Origin: Paulinella micropora
Taxonomy: Eukaryota > Cercozoa > Imbricatea > Euglyphida
Length of the DNA: 64,000 nucleotides
Assembly (NCBI GenBank): GCA_009731375.1
Contig: BJOX01000157.1
Location: 648,178-712,177 of the forward strand
Direction: 5' to 3'
How positions within the stretch are numbered: the first letter of the stretch is position 1; each line of letters opens with the position of its first letter. Positions 41,909-53,417 of the stretch are shown here, one piece after another. A model generated the notes under the pieces. That model ran no database searches. It saw only the letters and a list, made by a program, of their open reading frames with translations, and was not told the origin of the DNA. The position numbers and the translations under genes were made by a program.

Positions 41909-42394
41909 GTACATACATACATACATACATACATACGTACATACATACGTACGTACTAGACATACATACATACAATGTACATACATATGTACATAAATAC
42001 ATACGTAAATGCATGCATACATACATACATACATACATACATACAGACATACATACATGCATACATACATACATACATATGTACATACATAGACACACAC
42101 ACACACACATAGACAGACAGGCGGACAGAGAGACAGACAGACAGACACACACACACACACAGACAAACACACACAAACACACACACACACACAGACAGAC
42201 AGACAGGCAGACAGACAGACAGGCAGGCAGGCAGGCAGGCAGACAGAGACAGACAGACAGACAGACAGCACAGACAGACAGACAGACGGACTGTCTGAGA
42301 CAGACAGACAGACAGACAGACAGTACTAGTCTGAGACAGAGAGACAGAGAGACAGAAAGACGGACAGACAGAGAGACAGACAGACAGGCAGACA

Positions 42395-42442
<48 letters not shown>

Positions 42443-42450
42443 GACAGTGC
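40221..42450. repeat. ACAT/CA/CAGA compound microsatellite, right arm core
   Basis: (CATA)n with CAAACATA sub-arrays (40525-40595), a flip to ATGT near 40840-40960, GTACTAGACATAC near 41955 and (CA)n/(CAGA)n to the start of repeat A. It parallels 22597-25475 in direct orientation. Confidence 0.9.
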
Positions 42451-43028
42451 GTAAGTGGAATCAAAAAGTACTTGTTGTGTGGGAAAGAAAATAGAAAAGT
42501 GTGTGGTGGAAAGAAAATAGCGCAAGGTGTGAACTACCATGCAAAAAAAACTTGGAGGCAGAAGAAACAACCCCCCAAAAGTTAGAGTAACCTTTTTTGG
42601 AGGCAAAAAGAAATACAAAGTTCTGAGTAATTTTTTTCAGTCCCAACCCACCTATAATTTCACGGGCAGTGGCTTTTCATAACGTTTTTTCAATGTATTA
42701 TGCGCGGGGCCATTCTTACTTTCTATGAGAATTGTCAAGCCTTGGCGACAAATCAAGCGTGAAAAAGGAAGGATGGCCGGCAAGAACAAACAGATGATGA
42801 TGGATCCCATGATGGACAGGAGATGAGTTCACGAAACAGCAGTTTTAGTTGTCTACCGAAAGCTTCCTATTCAAAGGCAAAAGGCAAAGTAGAAGAAGAG
42901 AGAGAGAAGAGAGAGACTATTATAAATATCAATACGAAATATCTGGTCAAAAGTCAATACAATTTATAAATGAATATATAAATGATTGGACTGCTTGGTT
43001 TCGGTAAGTAATACATACAAAGACTTGG
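42451..43028 (+). repeat. Repeat A, copy 3
   Basis: Same orientation as copy 1. It is distinguished by TTACTTTCTATGAGAATTG near 42716, where copies 1 and 2 have TTAGCGAGAATTG. It is continuous with the palindrome-family segment to its right (CTTGGTCACGCAGTAGTATC). Confidence 0.85.
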
Positions 43029-44018
43029 TCACGCAGTAGTATCACTAAAAAAATCACATAAATGGATCAGTGATGGAATCTGTAGAAAAACATACAAGCT
43101 GTCGGAAAACACTTTTATGCATAAAAGCTGTAAGTCAGGGAAAGCTGTTGCAAAAAAAAAAGTAAAAAAGTTTGGTCCAAAAAAATCTAACAGATGTCAA
43201 GTAAATTTGTGACTTTTATGCATAATGCTTTTTGTATTCCTTGAACTGGCTCAGTGAATTAAACTCAGCTGCACTGAGTATTTTCAGACATTGAAACAGT
43301 AGCTTGAGTGAGAAAAGTTGAATTAACACTAGGTTAAATTAAACTGATGTTAGTGGAAAAAACACTTGTTTCATTCATGCATAAAAGTGCTACATTGATA
43401 TTGCTTAGAACAGCACAAGGTGCAGCTAGAATGTTAATCTCACCCTAGGTCTTTCGTAAATGATATTTCCTCACTGAAAAAAATTTTTATGCAAAAATTC
43501 CGACAGGTCTGGAGCATTTGCATTTGACACTTTTATACATAAAAATCGTAAATTCTGATTGGGTCTGCTGCCTTTTTTCTGTTTTTCCTTGTTTTCCAAT
43601 GGATATCAACTTTTTACGTCCGAGCCCAATTCCACTCACTACTTTTATGCATAAATGAGCATGCGCTTTCATGCGCTGGTTGCACCTGAATGATTTTTGC
43701 AGGGAACTGCAGACGCTTTAAAATTTAATTGTTCCCAAATGGACTTGCCACATTTTCAGCTTGTATGCATAAAAGTCACATGTCCTGTTTAGCACTACAA
43801 GCTTTTTTTAGGTTCGTTCTGTTTTGTTTGAAATTATCTACACTTTCATTGAAAACATTTCGTCAACAGTGTAAAATGCAGTTGTTGTCTTGTGACTTCT
43901 TGAAAAACATCCACGAACTGATTTTGAAGCAAAGACTGTCAATGCAACAATATCTGTCAAAGACAAAAATATGTTCTACAAAGAGTGCAATGATTTTTTG
44001 TGTGAGTTCACGCCTTGG

Positions 44019-44597
44019 TTACCTGATTGTTTTCATCACAGTTTCAAGTTGTTTGCTTCTGTGCATATCAAAGCTTCGCCAAGGAAGAATTCTTTCCGCA
44101 GAAGAGAGAACACCGATCCCTTCTCTGCTGAGCCCACGATGTTTTAGTTCGAGGCACAGATCAGCATCCCATTGCGTAAAACGTCGTCCTTGCTGAAACA
44201 CCGTGAAGACAAAGAACGAAGCAAACAAATGTTTCCATTCTGCGATCAGATGCATTGCTTGTGTTTCATCCAACTTGCGATGACACCCTTTACAGTCTTG
44301 GATTGACACTATCTTTTTCCAGTAGCGGTGAAATTGCTCTGGAGCAAACGTTTTCAGCCAGGCCTCGAATCCAAACTCCAGAAAGTGGCCTGTCCAAACA
44401 ATTTTTTTCATTTCAAGATTGCTCAACAAAGGTTTGGGTGCTGTACTTGTAAAACTTTTGCGTAGTTTCAGGTCGCCTTGAACGATCTCGTCGTGTGGAG
44501 GTCGATGTGGCTGGCTCTCCAGCTGCTGTGCGAGGGTCTTGAAATGGGCTCTCAGTGTGGAAAGGTAATTGCGCTTAAGGAATTGAAAAACATTCAT
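44019..44597 (-). CDS. Hypothetical 192-residue protein, right arm
   Basis: Residue-for-residue the same as the frame at 34189-34767, in mirror position. It has a CxxCH motif in DCKGCHRKLDE and no recognised family. Identity of the two copies shows recent duplication or gene conversion, not function. Confidence 0.4.
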   Translation of the reverse strand: MNVFQFLKRNYLSTLRAHFKTLAQQLESQPHRPPHDEIVQGDLKLRKSFTSTAPKPLLSNLEMKKIVWTGHFLEFGFEAWLKTFAPEQFHRYWKKIVSIQDCKGCHRKLDETQAMHLIAEWKHLFASFFVFTVFQQGRRFTQWDADLCLELKHRGLSREGIGVLSSAERILPWRSFDMHRSKQLETVMKTIR

Positions 44598-44956
44598 TTT
44601 CAGATGTTATGAAAAGCTGTCTAAGTCCAGTTTGAACATGAGACTTTTATGCATAAAAGCACCAAATTGCATTTTCAGCTTTGATTTTTTTTAGGAAAAA
44701 AATGAAAAAAACCGGTTTGGGCTGAGTTGAATGTGAGACTTTTATGCATAAATGATCATCCGGGCGTTTCCAATGTGTGTGTCCAGTGTCACCAGTGACT
44801 CAAAACTGTTTTGTGCTACTAATTTTTCAAGTTGTTAGTCCGGAAATGCATCTTTGGACAAATCCGAACCGTACTTCAAATTTGGAATCCCGCGGCTCAC
44901 GATTATGATTCGACCAAAAAAAACCCTGTTTTTGGCTCAGGACAACTTTTTTTTCC

Positions 44957-45547
44957 TTGAGTGCAAAAAGTCCCTTTCGACTTTTTCTCAACCACCCTTT
45001 GTTTTTCTCGACAGCCCAAAACTGGTTTGAGACAATGTCTGAAAAAAAATGTTGTGGAAAGCCCCAATCGGTCGTGGTGGATCGACGACAATCTGGAGTT
45101 GCTTGTCCTAAACCTTTCTTTGCCAGGCAGAATCGAAATGTTCTACCTGTCAGGAAAGGGATGGTCACAAACTTTCGTTCCTCGAGGTCTGAACAGGGTC
45201 GAATGTGGGTCATTTCTGCTTGGGACGAGGAGAAAAACAAAACTGCGATCTTTCATTTGGCTGAACGAGACTGTTTGCATTCGGGCAACAGATCGTCCTT
45301 GCCTGAGTTTGTGAACTGGGACTCGTCGCTCGCTGCGTCGCATCTTTCAACAAGGCACCAGTGCACCTACCTGTCAACAAGCATTTCCCTTTCGTTCACT
45401 TGTTCTCTCTCTTCTTGTTTTTGGTTCTTTTTTGCTCTCACTTTGTCTTGTGTTGTGTTTGATGTCTTCGTGTGTGATGTTGAGTTTGACTTCCTCACGT
45501 GTTTTGCGGTGATGTTTTCGGTTATGGATCCCATGTGGCAACTGTAG
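44957..45547 (+). CDS. Uncertain 196-residue frame, right arm
   Basis: Mirror of 33239-33829 with identical product. It is overlapped on the other strand by a 137-codon frame (44827-45240). No motif was recognised; it may be non-coding. Confidence 0.2.
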   Translation: MSAKSPFRLFLNHPLFFSTAQNWFETMSEKKCCGKPQSVVVDRRQSGVACPKPFFARQNRNVLPVRKGMVTNFRSSRSEQGRMWVISAWDEEKNKTAIFHLAERDCLHSGNRSSLPEFVNWDSSLAASHLSTRHQCTYLSTSISLSFTCSLSSCFWFFFALTLSCVVFDVFVCDVEFDFLTCFAVMFSVMDPMWQL

Positions 45548-45935
45548 AAGCTTAAAGAGTTGCTCAAGGACATGGCTGGGAAGGCTGCCAACGTGGATGC
45601 CACTGAGGAAGAGGTCTGGTCCATTTGCAGTTGACACTTTTATGCATAAAAGTTCCATGTTCGGACCATTTAATTTTACAGATGCTATAGAACGATGCAA
45701 GGAGAAACCAATCAATCGAATGGTTCATCAATTTCTGGCTACTCTGAAGGGCAAATACAACCGAACCAAAGATGTAAGTGCCGACCCGTTGACTACAGCA
45801 GCAGTCAAATCTGCCGCCCCTCAGCATGCGACAACCTGTGGATGAACTCATGATCAACTGGATCCCGGAGACGACTTCTACATAATTATAATTATAAACG
45901 ACGCGGATGTTGCATTTTGCTTAGCACTCCAACTA

Positions 45936-46544
45936 GTGCTAAACCATTTGCAGACATGCCGGACGAATGCGTCTGTGGCCAATCCCTCGCAGCACTCAAC
46001 GCAGAGAGATCAACAATCATTTGATGAAGTGCAACACAAATTAAACGCAGGAGCTGTCACCTTCGCGCACAACATGGTCCTGAGATCAATAGCACAAATG
46101 TGCACAGATGCGGGCGCTCAGACCAATGTGGAGGAAGCTGTAATGGGAAGCACCCAACACAGAATTGACATACACGCTGCGTGGGGGGAAAGGAGCATTT
46201 TGATCGACGTACGCGTCGTGGGATCCGGAACCACAGCTGAAAGCGCATCAACTCGGGTGAGCTCGGCAGTAGAAGCTGGATTTGCTCCTCAAAAAGCAGA
46301 GATTCGCAAGGAAACGAATGCATTTTATCAACTGGCTGCCAGCCGCCTGGGAGATGGGGCGATCATTATGCCGTTTGCGTTCGAGAGGCAATGCAGATTA
46401 GGAAAGAATGCGCTTGGCTTGATCGAATTCTGCGTTGGCAAACGCGTCAATGCGTCGCTCGACATCATAGATTCAATCGGTGAGAGTGAGAACAGTACGA
46501 GAGATCTTCCTAACGATTCAGCGAGGCAATGCGCACATCCTTAA
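45936..46544 (+). CDS. Endonuclease-fold-like RT C-terminal relic, right arm
   Basis: Mirror of 32242-32850 and identical in product: HRIDIHAAWGERSILIDVRV core, KAEIRKE helix and PFAFE...LGKNALGLIEF end. The upstream sequence (GCACTCCAACTAGTGCTAAA) extends an open stretch a little, but no reverse transcriptase domain is adjacent. Probably a retroelement remnant. Confidence 0.4.
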   Translation: MLNHLQTCRTNASVANPSQHSTQRDQQSFDEVQHKLNAGAVTFAHNMVLRSIAQMCTDAGAQTNVEEAVMGSTQHRIDIHAAWGERSILIDVRVVGSGTTAESASTRVSSAVEAGFAPQKAEIRKETNAFYQLAASRLGDGAIIMPFAFERQCRLGKNALGLIEFCVGKRVNASLDIIDSIGESENSTRDLPNDSARQCAHP

Positions 46545-47538
46545 CTGCGCAGTGCGAATGGCAAGACGTGCACAAGGCTTACGTCGAATTCAAGAGCTGC
46601 GCATCGAAGCAGGCGGCCCCCCTCCTGCTGTGCCTCAAACTGGGTTGCAGAATGAGCAGGGACCGGTGGCCCGAGACCCAATAGCAAACTAGGATAGCTC
46701 TTTGCATTATAGGATTTTTTATCTTTCGTTTAGTATAGGTCACGCTCATGTTAGTTTTTATGTCTTATAGATTCGTTATTGTGATTTTTCTGACAGCTTT
46801 GCTTTAGATTTTTCTTCTGAGCTTGGTTTTATGGCTGTCGGACAGAGTGACTTGCTCACATTGCCCTATATCTGCGAAGTCTTTGTAGAATTATTAAACC
46901 ACTACTGCCAGGCAAATATTAGGAATTTCCACGATCAAGTGTACATGTACAGATGTAAAGCTAGCAAGGGACAGGGATTTTCCTCCATGCATGCATGCAT
47001 CACAGTATCCATCACCATGTATACACCATGCAATCGTCCACCATCCTCCATCAACCATGCATGATGGCCACTAGCTAGACTAGGACCATACCACTATGGC
47101 CATGCCACATTATATGGTTTTTTCACAACACATTATATGTTTTTTCCTTTAGGGGGGGCGGGGGGCGAACGCCCCCCTCCACCACTCCCGTTTGATGGGT
47201 TTGGGTTTGGGTGAGTTTGTGGGGGCGTTAATTTCCATCCATCTCTTCCAAATACTCCCCCACCACATTATATATATGGTTTTTTCCTTAGTGAGCTAAA
47301 ATTTCTGATTTTCAAAAAAAGGGACAGGCCTGTTTACAGCTTGAGCGACGTATCTGACAAAAAATTTTGGCACCGGGGTACTGCGCGGCTGGCACTGGGG
47401 ACCAGTGGGATACTGCGCGGCTGGCAGTGGGGTAGTGTCAGGACTTTGTACCCCAGTGGCACCGTTGCTTCTTTTGTCTCTTTTTAGGTATTTTCGTTGC
47501 GTTAGCACCGGCCCCCCCCCCCCCCCCCTTTCTCTCTC
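46545..47538. other. Non-coding stretch with short repeats, right arm
   Basis: Mirror of 31249-32241: GCATGCATG-rich part (46980-47090), CATTATATGG units, GC hairpin near 47160 and a duplicated GGTA(C/G)TGCGCGGCTGGC(A)-type unit (47375-47430). It ends in a C-run before the gap. Confidence 0.6.
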
Positions 47539-47548
47539 NNNNNNNNNN
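47539..47548. other. Scaffold gap (10 N) after a C homopolymer
   Basis: The gap directly follows a C-run and CTTTCTCTCTC, the mirror of the G-run bordering the 502-N gap in the left arm. Confidence 0.95.
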
Positions 47549-48068
47549 ATTCCAGTGTGGTGCTTTTACAAAGGGCCAAAGCTCTCACATAGGGACATAG
47601 GGGATGAGAGATGATCATGAGTGATATCGATGGGAGATATCGATGGTCGATGGGGGATGGGGGATGGGAGATAGGCTTAGGGAATGAGCTCGAGCTGGAT
47701 GAAAGCTGAAGATGGGAGACTGTAACATATGAAATAATATAATATATTTTTTCTACATATATTTTTCTACAGGTACTTACTTTTAAATACAGGTACGCAC
47801 ATAAATACAGGTACGCACATAAATACAGGTACGCACAGCGCAGCAAAGCGCGCTTAAATATCTCGTTTCCACGTTAACTTTCTAGTGTATAGGTAAAGCT
47901 AGCAAGTGCCAGGGGATTGTCCTCCATCCATCCATGCATGCATCACACCATGTACTAGATATCCATCATGCATGCATCACCCATCCTCTATCCACCATGA
48001 TGTCAATGCCATATCCACCATGATGGCCCACATTATATATATATGGTACCCCCCCGGTTTTTCCCCCG
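47549..48068. other. Segment missing from the left arm
   Basis: It includes a GATGGGGGATGGGAGAT minisatellite (47620-47670) and three tandem copies of an 18-base unit AAATACAGGTACGCACAT (about 47785-47838). A second, diverged version (47890-48050) of the GCTAGCAAG...TCCATGCATGCATCAC sequence at 46960-47110 follows. No gene is seen. Confidence 0.65.
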
Positions 48069-48189
48069 GCACAGACTATTTGCACAGAATTCCGCTGTAG
48101 AAAAAGCGGCAAAGGTTGTCCGTTTCCACTCCCCGTGAAGTTCACAGGGGTCTGAAAAGCCACTGCCCGTGAAGTTCATCGGCGGGTTT

Positions 48190-48690
48190 GGACTTGGACT
48201 GTCTGTCTGTCTGTCTGTCTGTGCCTGCCTGTCTGTCTGTCTGCCTGTCTATGTGTGTCTAGTGTGTGTGTGTGTGTGTGTGTTTGTGTGTGTTTGTCTG
48301 TGTGTGTGTGTGTGTGTGTCTGTGTGTGTGTTTGTGTGTCTGTCTGTCTGTCTGTCTCTCTGTCTGCCTGTCTTTCTATGTGTCTGTGTGTGTGTGTGTC
48401 TGTGTGTGTGTCTGTGTGTGTATGTGTGTATGTGTGTGTGTGTGTGTACACATGTGTCTGTGTGTGTGTGTGTACACATGTGTCTGTGTGTGTGTGTGTC
48501 TCTATGTATGTATGTATGTACATATGTATGTATGTACATGTATGTATGTATGTACATGTATGTATGTATGTATTTATGTATGTATGTTTGTATGTATGTA
48601 TGCACATATGTATGTATGTGTGTATGTATGTATGTATGTATGTATGTATGTATGTCTAGTATGTATGTATGTATGTATGTATGTATGCAT
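48190..48690. repeat. Compound microsatellite replacing copia 5' end, right arm
   Basis: (TCTG)n, (TG)n and (ATGT)n blocks with GTCTAGTATG near 48653, mirroring 30120-30616 with length differences. Confidence 0.88.
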
Positions 48691-51600
48691 GTAGTTTGTT
48701 ACAACTGCAATGAAACTGGTCACACTAAACGCTTTTACGCTCGCTAAGTCTAACAGCTCCCGTCGAAGCCATAAGTCCCACAACACCGCCCCTCCCAAAA
48801 GGGAAACCCAAAGCAAAGGTAGTAAGTTTCGTAAGAAAAAGGATAAAGGGGTCACCGTGACTCTTATAAGAGGTGAAAAGGGTGATGGACAAGAAAGGGA
48901 AGAAGGGGAAAGAGAGAACTCAGAAGAAAATGATAGTTCAGAAGAAGAAGACTATGAACTGATTGTCATGGAGGCTGATGAGGAACAAGAAGAGGGCAAC
49001 ACAGTCCAAAAAGGAGAGGAAACGGAAGGGGAGGATAGTGAAACAGAGGAGCAAAAAGAGAACGACACTGAAAAACCCGAAAGAGTCAGTGAGGGGGGGT
49101 TTAGAATGTCGAGCAGCTCCCAGAGTAGCGGCGGCATTTCCCCATCCAACCTCTCATCACCCACTCTCACTAGTGAACAACACCTCAATCCCTCGTCAAC
49201 AACCCCTCCCAACCGACCCCCTCCACAGCACGAGAGTGTCGTGCGAAAAACGTCCTCGCAACCCTCCAACAAAGAGAAACCGACGAAACCGAAACCGACA
49301 CCCCAATCTCTCCCTCAAACCAAAGTGACACACAAACACAAGACGCCACAGACGACCACACCCACCAAACAAACACCCAATCCCAAACGAAACACAATCC
49401 AATGTGTAGGGAAGAACTCTAAGGGGGGGCAGTGTGGTGTGAAATATGGCGATGATGGGACCACGTCAAGGGATTTCACCCTTTGAGCAGTGTTTGGGTT
49501 ACAAACCGGCCATTCGGCAACTGAAACCAATAGGATGTATGGGAGTAATGTATGTCGGTAAGCAAGTTGGCAAAGGAAACTATAGGGGAAAACGTGTAAT
49601 GCTCTTAGGATACGACGTGTTCAAAGAGCTTTACAGAGTTTGGGACGGCCGAAAGGTCATATCGAACGTGCGTAACGTGCGTTTCAACCCCCATATAGTC
49701 GGAAAGGATACACACCCACCCAGAGGAGTCCAATGGGACGACGAGAAATCTGAGGGGGAGAGTAGCAATGCAGAGCAGCTTGAGCAGACGGAGACAGAAC
49801 CGGAACGTGAAGTTCAGGGGGGGTCAAAAGAGCACGAGGAAAAACATGGAGTTGAGGACGACACTGGTCCAGATTCCAGTCGACGTCTTCCCATCGACTC
49901 TGACGAAAGCCAAGTTGTTGATCAGGACGACGGGGTAACACCCATCGAATCGCTTAGTGCGCAAGACCCTTCAGCTAGTCACCCGAGCCGGAGATATAGG
50001 GAAGGAGAAGCGCCAAACAAGGGCCTCACGTGGGAGCAAAGTGACAGGATCACGACAGCTAACATAGTGAGAGGGAAACGAGAAAGAAAGGAACGGACGA
50101 TAGCAACGCCAGTCACACAACCAGTCATAACTAAGAAGGTAGTCAAGGAAGATGCCTCGTCATTAGAAGATGTCAAGGTAGTTGTACCAGCCGTAGCTTT
50201 TGGTGAACTATGGGCAAGGGAAAAATATTGAGACAGTTGGCAAGAAGCTAAACGAACCGGTAAAGTTTTGAAACCCTGCGAGAAAGGTGATAGACTCAAA
50301 GTTCGCAAACAGCCCAAGCCAAGTCACTTTGTAGCTTTTGATGACGGTTTAGTTGAAAAGATGCTAGACAGTGAAATCAAGAAATATAAAGTAGACCCAA
50401 TCCATCCACCCGGTGAACTAGAAAACGCCGAGTCGTCCGAGGAAAGCATACTAGGAGAGGATAGTAGTGAAGTTTTACTTTACCTCACACTGCGTGTGCC
50501 AAAAGTGATAGTCGACGAAGGGCTAACAGCAAAGGAGTTGAAAGAAGGCATGGATAAAGAGATAGAAGCTCTTAAGTATTTTAACACCTATACCTGGGTA
50601 AGCCCCAAGGAAGCAAAAGAGAAGGGAGTGTTGAAGATAGTAAGGTTGACCCATACATAAAGTCAAGCTTGATGATAAAGGACGAAAGTTTATCAAGTCA
50701 CGATTAGCTTTGAGAGGAGATATGCTAGAACCTGGAGTCAGCTATAACCCAGATCAGCTATTTGTACCTGGTGCAGCTCACCGATCACTACTTTTCTTAG
50801 CTAAGATAGCCGCTTGGCATGGTCACAAGCTATACGGTATAGACTTCAAAAATGCTTACTTGAATGCTAGAATGAACGATCCTGTGTACGCATATGCCCC
50901 AGATGGTTTAGACAGGGAATGTCATTAAGGCATGATATTAAGGATAGATGGAGCTCTGTATGGTGCCCCACAAGCAGGCAGACGTTGGTATGATCTTGGC
51001 CCCAAAGTTAGAGGAGTTAGGATTTCGACTGCTAGATGCCGATCTATGTATGTTCGTTGAGAAGGACAAGCCCACAAGAGATGCAATCATTGGCATATTT
51101 CATGTAGATGATTTGATTTTTTCGGCGCCTAACGAACGCGCGTATGATAGGTTTGCAAGCCAACTAGAAAAGTTCTATCCCCTAAAGCGATTGGGAGTAG
51201 CCAAAGAGTTTAAGGGTATAGAAATAGAATAGAAAGGAGGTCGCATTTTGCTACATCAGACGAGATACCAGAAACAGATCTTGAAAGACGTAGGATATGC
51301 AGACGCACGCCCGCTAAGCACGCCAAGCGCTGAACAGGAGCCAGAGCCTATGTCTGAATCTAGTGCACTTAGGAAGCATTCCATTCCTGGCTTAGTTGGA
51401 AAGTTACTATTTTTGACTAAGATGACTAGACCAGATACAGACCAAGCTTTGAATGCAGTTAGTGTCATGCAAACCGTTGACGTCGGAGTGACTTATGCTA
51501 TGTTGGGACGAATGTTTCGGTACTTAGTGAATTCATTTCGCAGTACTGCATTTCACGGGCCGAAATCATCGCAAGAGGCAAGAACATATCCCGGAATTAC

Positions 51601-52065
51601 TCTATGGCCTGATGCGGCGCATAAAGTATGCAAAAAGACAGGAAAGTCTCGTACAGAGTATATAGTTCTATGGGGAGGAGACCTGGTTGCATGGTTATCG
51701 AAGCAACAATCACGGATTGCATTGAGCTCGAATGACGCGGAAATCTTCGCAGCAGTAGAATGTATCCGAGAAGGGTTAGCAGTCAGACATATAGCGGAAG
51801 AACTAGGAGTAGCACAGAAAAGCCCGTTAGAATTATTTGAGGACAACGCACAAACTATTTTAGCAGCAGAGAGAGGGCTGTCAGGATCACGCACTGAACA
51901 TCTTCCACTTGAACTACATTTCATGCATCATGCAACCGTGATAAAGAAGTAAGGTTCGTAAAGGTAGGAACTAAGAAGCAGATAGCGGATGTGCTAACTA
52001 AACATGTACCTAAAGACCAGTTTGAGTACTTGGTTAGTGAGTTCATGATCACACTTGGACGATAA
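48690..52065 (+). pseudogene. Degenerate Ty1/copia retrotransposon, right arm (better preserved)
   Basis: Order on the plus strand: zinc knuckle CYNCNETGHTKRF directly after the microsatellite (its last metal position is Tyr, not Cys), then a charged Ser/Glu/Pro/Thr-rich region (48710-49486). Next come the integrase C-terminal end (49446-50231) and reverse transcriptase pieces (50268-50660; 50710-50928 with IDFKNAYLNARM; 50948-51232 with FHVDDLIFSA, where Tyr of YVDD is His). RNase H (51248-51952) is open over 234 codons (WLSKQQSRIALSSNDAEIFA) and ends after one more shift at TAA 52063-52065. The protease and the integrase DDE core are absent. Frameshifts between the pieces are shared with the left copy, so decay began before the palindrome formed. 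Confidence 0.87.
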
Positions 52066-52679
52066 ACTTTATTTACGGAAAATCCGCAAATTTCCGCTGA
52101 GTTCACTCATGATGTTCTTTTGTATGACTGTGAGTCTTTTCTTTGCAGGCGATGTCTCTATATAGGTGTCCACTTGGGAGGAGACGCTTGATTCCGTCGA
52201 TTTGAAATTCGAGCGTAGTTGAAGCGCGTGACTTCAAGTCACCATCGTTCAATGCGACAAGAGCGGAAGGGAAGAGGAGGACGAGACAGTCAGCTTACTT
52301 CGATTGTCGATCGCGTATGGGCAGTCTACGATTATTGACGTTGATCGAGGGCTAATCATAGTAATCAGATTTTCTCGTAATATACACGCGAAAAAGCAAC
52401 TACAGGATTGCAATTATTTGGGTAGTCGTAATGATTACTTTCATTTGTAAGTTAGTGTTAAGTTGTAATAGTACGAGCCTTTTACATCAGTTTAATCGAT
52501 CTACTTGATCGAGATGCTTTTCAGCAAGGAATTGGTGATTCATATGGATCACTATAGCTACGATTTATGACTTCGTCGCGTTGTGGTAGCATTTATAGGA
52601 CGTATAGCTGACTCAGTCTGACTACTACGAATGTTGCGAAGTTATCCATCAGCACCATTGAAATTGAATTAAGGGGGAG

Positions 52680-52825
52680 CGTTGGACAGTATAACTTAAG
52701 TTACTATTTAAGTCGTAATTATGATTAACTTCCGTGCGCAGTAATATTTACTAAGTCATAATTAGGAGTAACGGTAATGGATAATTCAAGTCAATTGTGC
52801 ACGTTACACTTTTACCATTGTGCAC
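52680..52825 (+). mobile_element. Copia 3' LTR remnant, right arm
   Basis: AAGGGGGAG at 52671-52679 is a polypurine tract. It is followed by CGTTGGACAGTATAACTTAA, an LTR start with C in place of T. Homology with the left arm ends at GTGCAC, 146 bases later. No matching 5' LTR remains. Confidence 0.6.
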
Positions 52826-53417
52826 GGGACCATAACATTGATATTCAGTTACTGTCACGCACTTAGAATAGTTAGCTCTCTTGCAGTTCAGTTCTGCGTT
52901 AATGCCTCGGATTAAAGTGGCTGTGAGCAACCTGGCCCTTTTAACGAATGTAGTCTCCCAAGTGAAACTTGAGGTAGGGTAATGTCCGTGTGTGACCGGT
53001 TTATACCTAATTATCCGGTTTAAAGAGACCCATCTTTCTCTTTTCTACTTCTCTCTTTTTTTCTGAGACCAGTCACTGACCAATCGTTAGTTACTCATTC
53101 TGCACGCAACTATACTCAACAGTTAGGTCTGGGGGGGGGGGGGGGCTATCAGACTGAGCACTTTAACGACCTGCCAAAACCACTACAGTTGACATGAAAG
53201 TTTTACTGAATGCTGTTTTTGACCGGCCCGTTAGATTCTCCTCTGCACGACGTTTCGACTTCACTAACTAGTTTTCGATTTCGTCCAGGAATGACTTCAA
53301 ACAATTTAATCAAAGTTTTTACGACAAATACCATTTTCCCCTCTCTCTATTGCCTTTTCCCCCGATTTCCCGAAAAACGCACGTTACGGTAAATTTGTGG
53401 ACACGCAGTCAAGAGAA
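52826..53417. other. Unique non-coding flank of the palindrome
   Basis: Begins GGGACCATAACATTG, with no counterpart at the left end of the palindrome. It contains a G-run at 53131-53145 and pyrimidine-rich stretches. One short frame (53210-53392) has no recognisable product. Confidence 0.5.

Larger units (their letters stand above)
43100..45660. repeat. Dispersed CTTTTATGCATAAAAG palindrome family, right arm
   Basis: Mirror set of the ten palindromes in the left arm, for example ACTTTTATGCATAAAAGCTG at about 43110 and ACTTTTATGCATAAAAGTTC at about 45636. Confidence 0.85.
40221..52826 (-). repeat. Right arm of giant inverted repeat
   Basis: Mirror of 26039-39935. Landmarks are listed there. 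This arm has the shorter central microsatellite, the better preserved copia RNase H region and a nearly gap-free copy of the segment missing at 30747-31248. Homology to the left arm stops just after GTGCAC at about 52826. Confidence 0.93.

Noticed and set aside
15429-48690. Many long open frames encoding His-Thr-Tyr-Ile or Cys-Met-Tyr-Val repeats, up to several hundred residues
   Set aside because: They are translations of ACAT/ATGT and CA microsatellites, open in several frames on both strands at once, with no start context or non-repeat domain.
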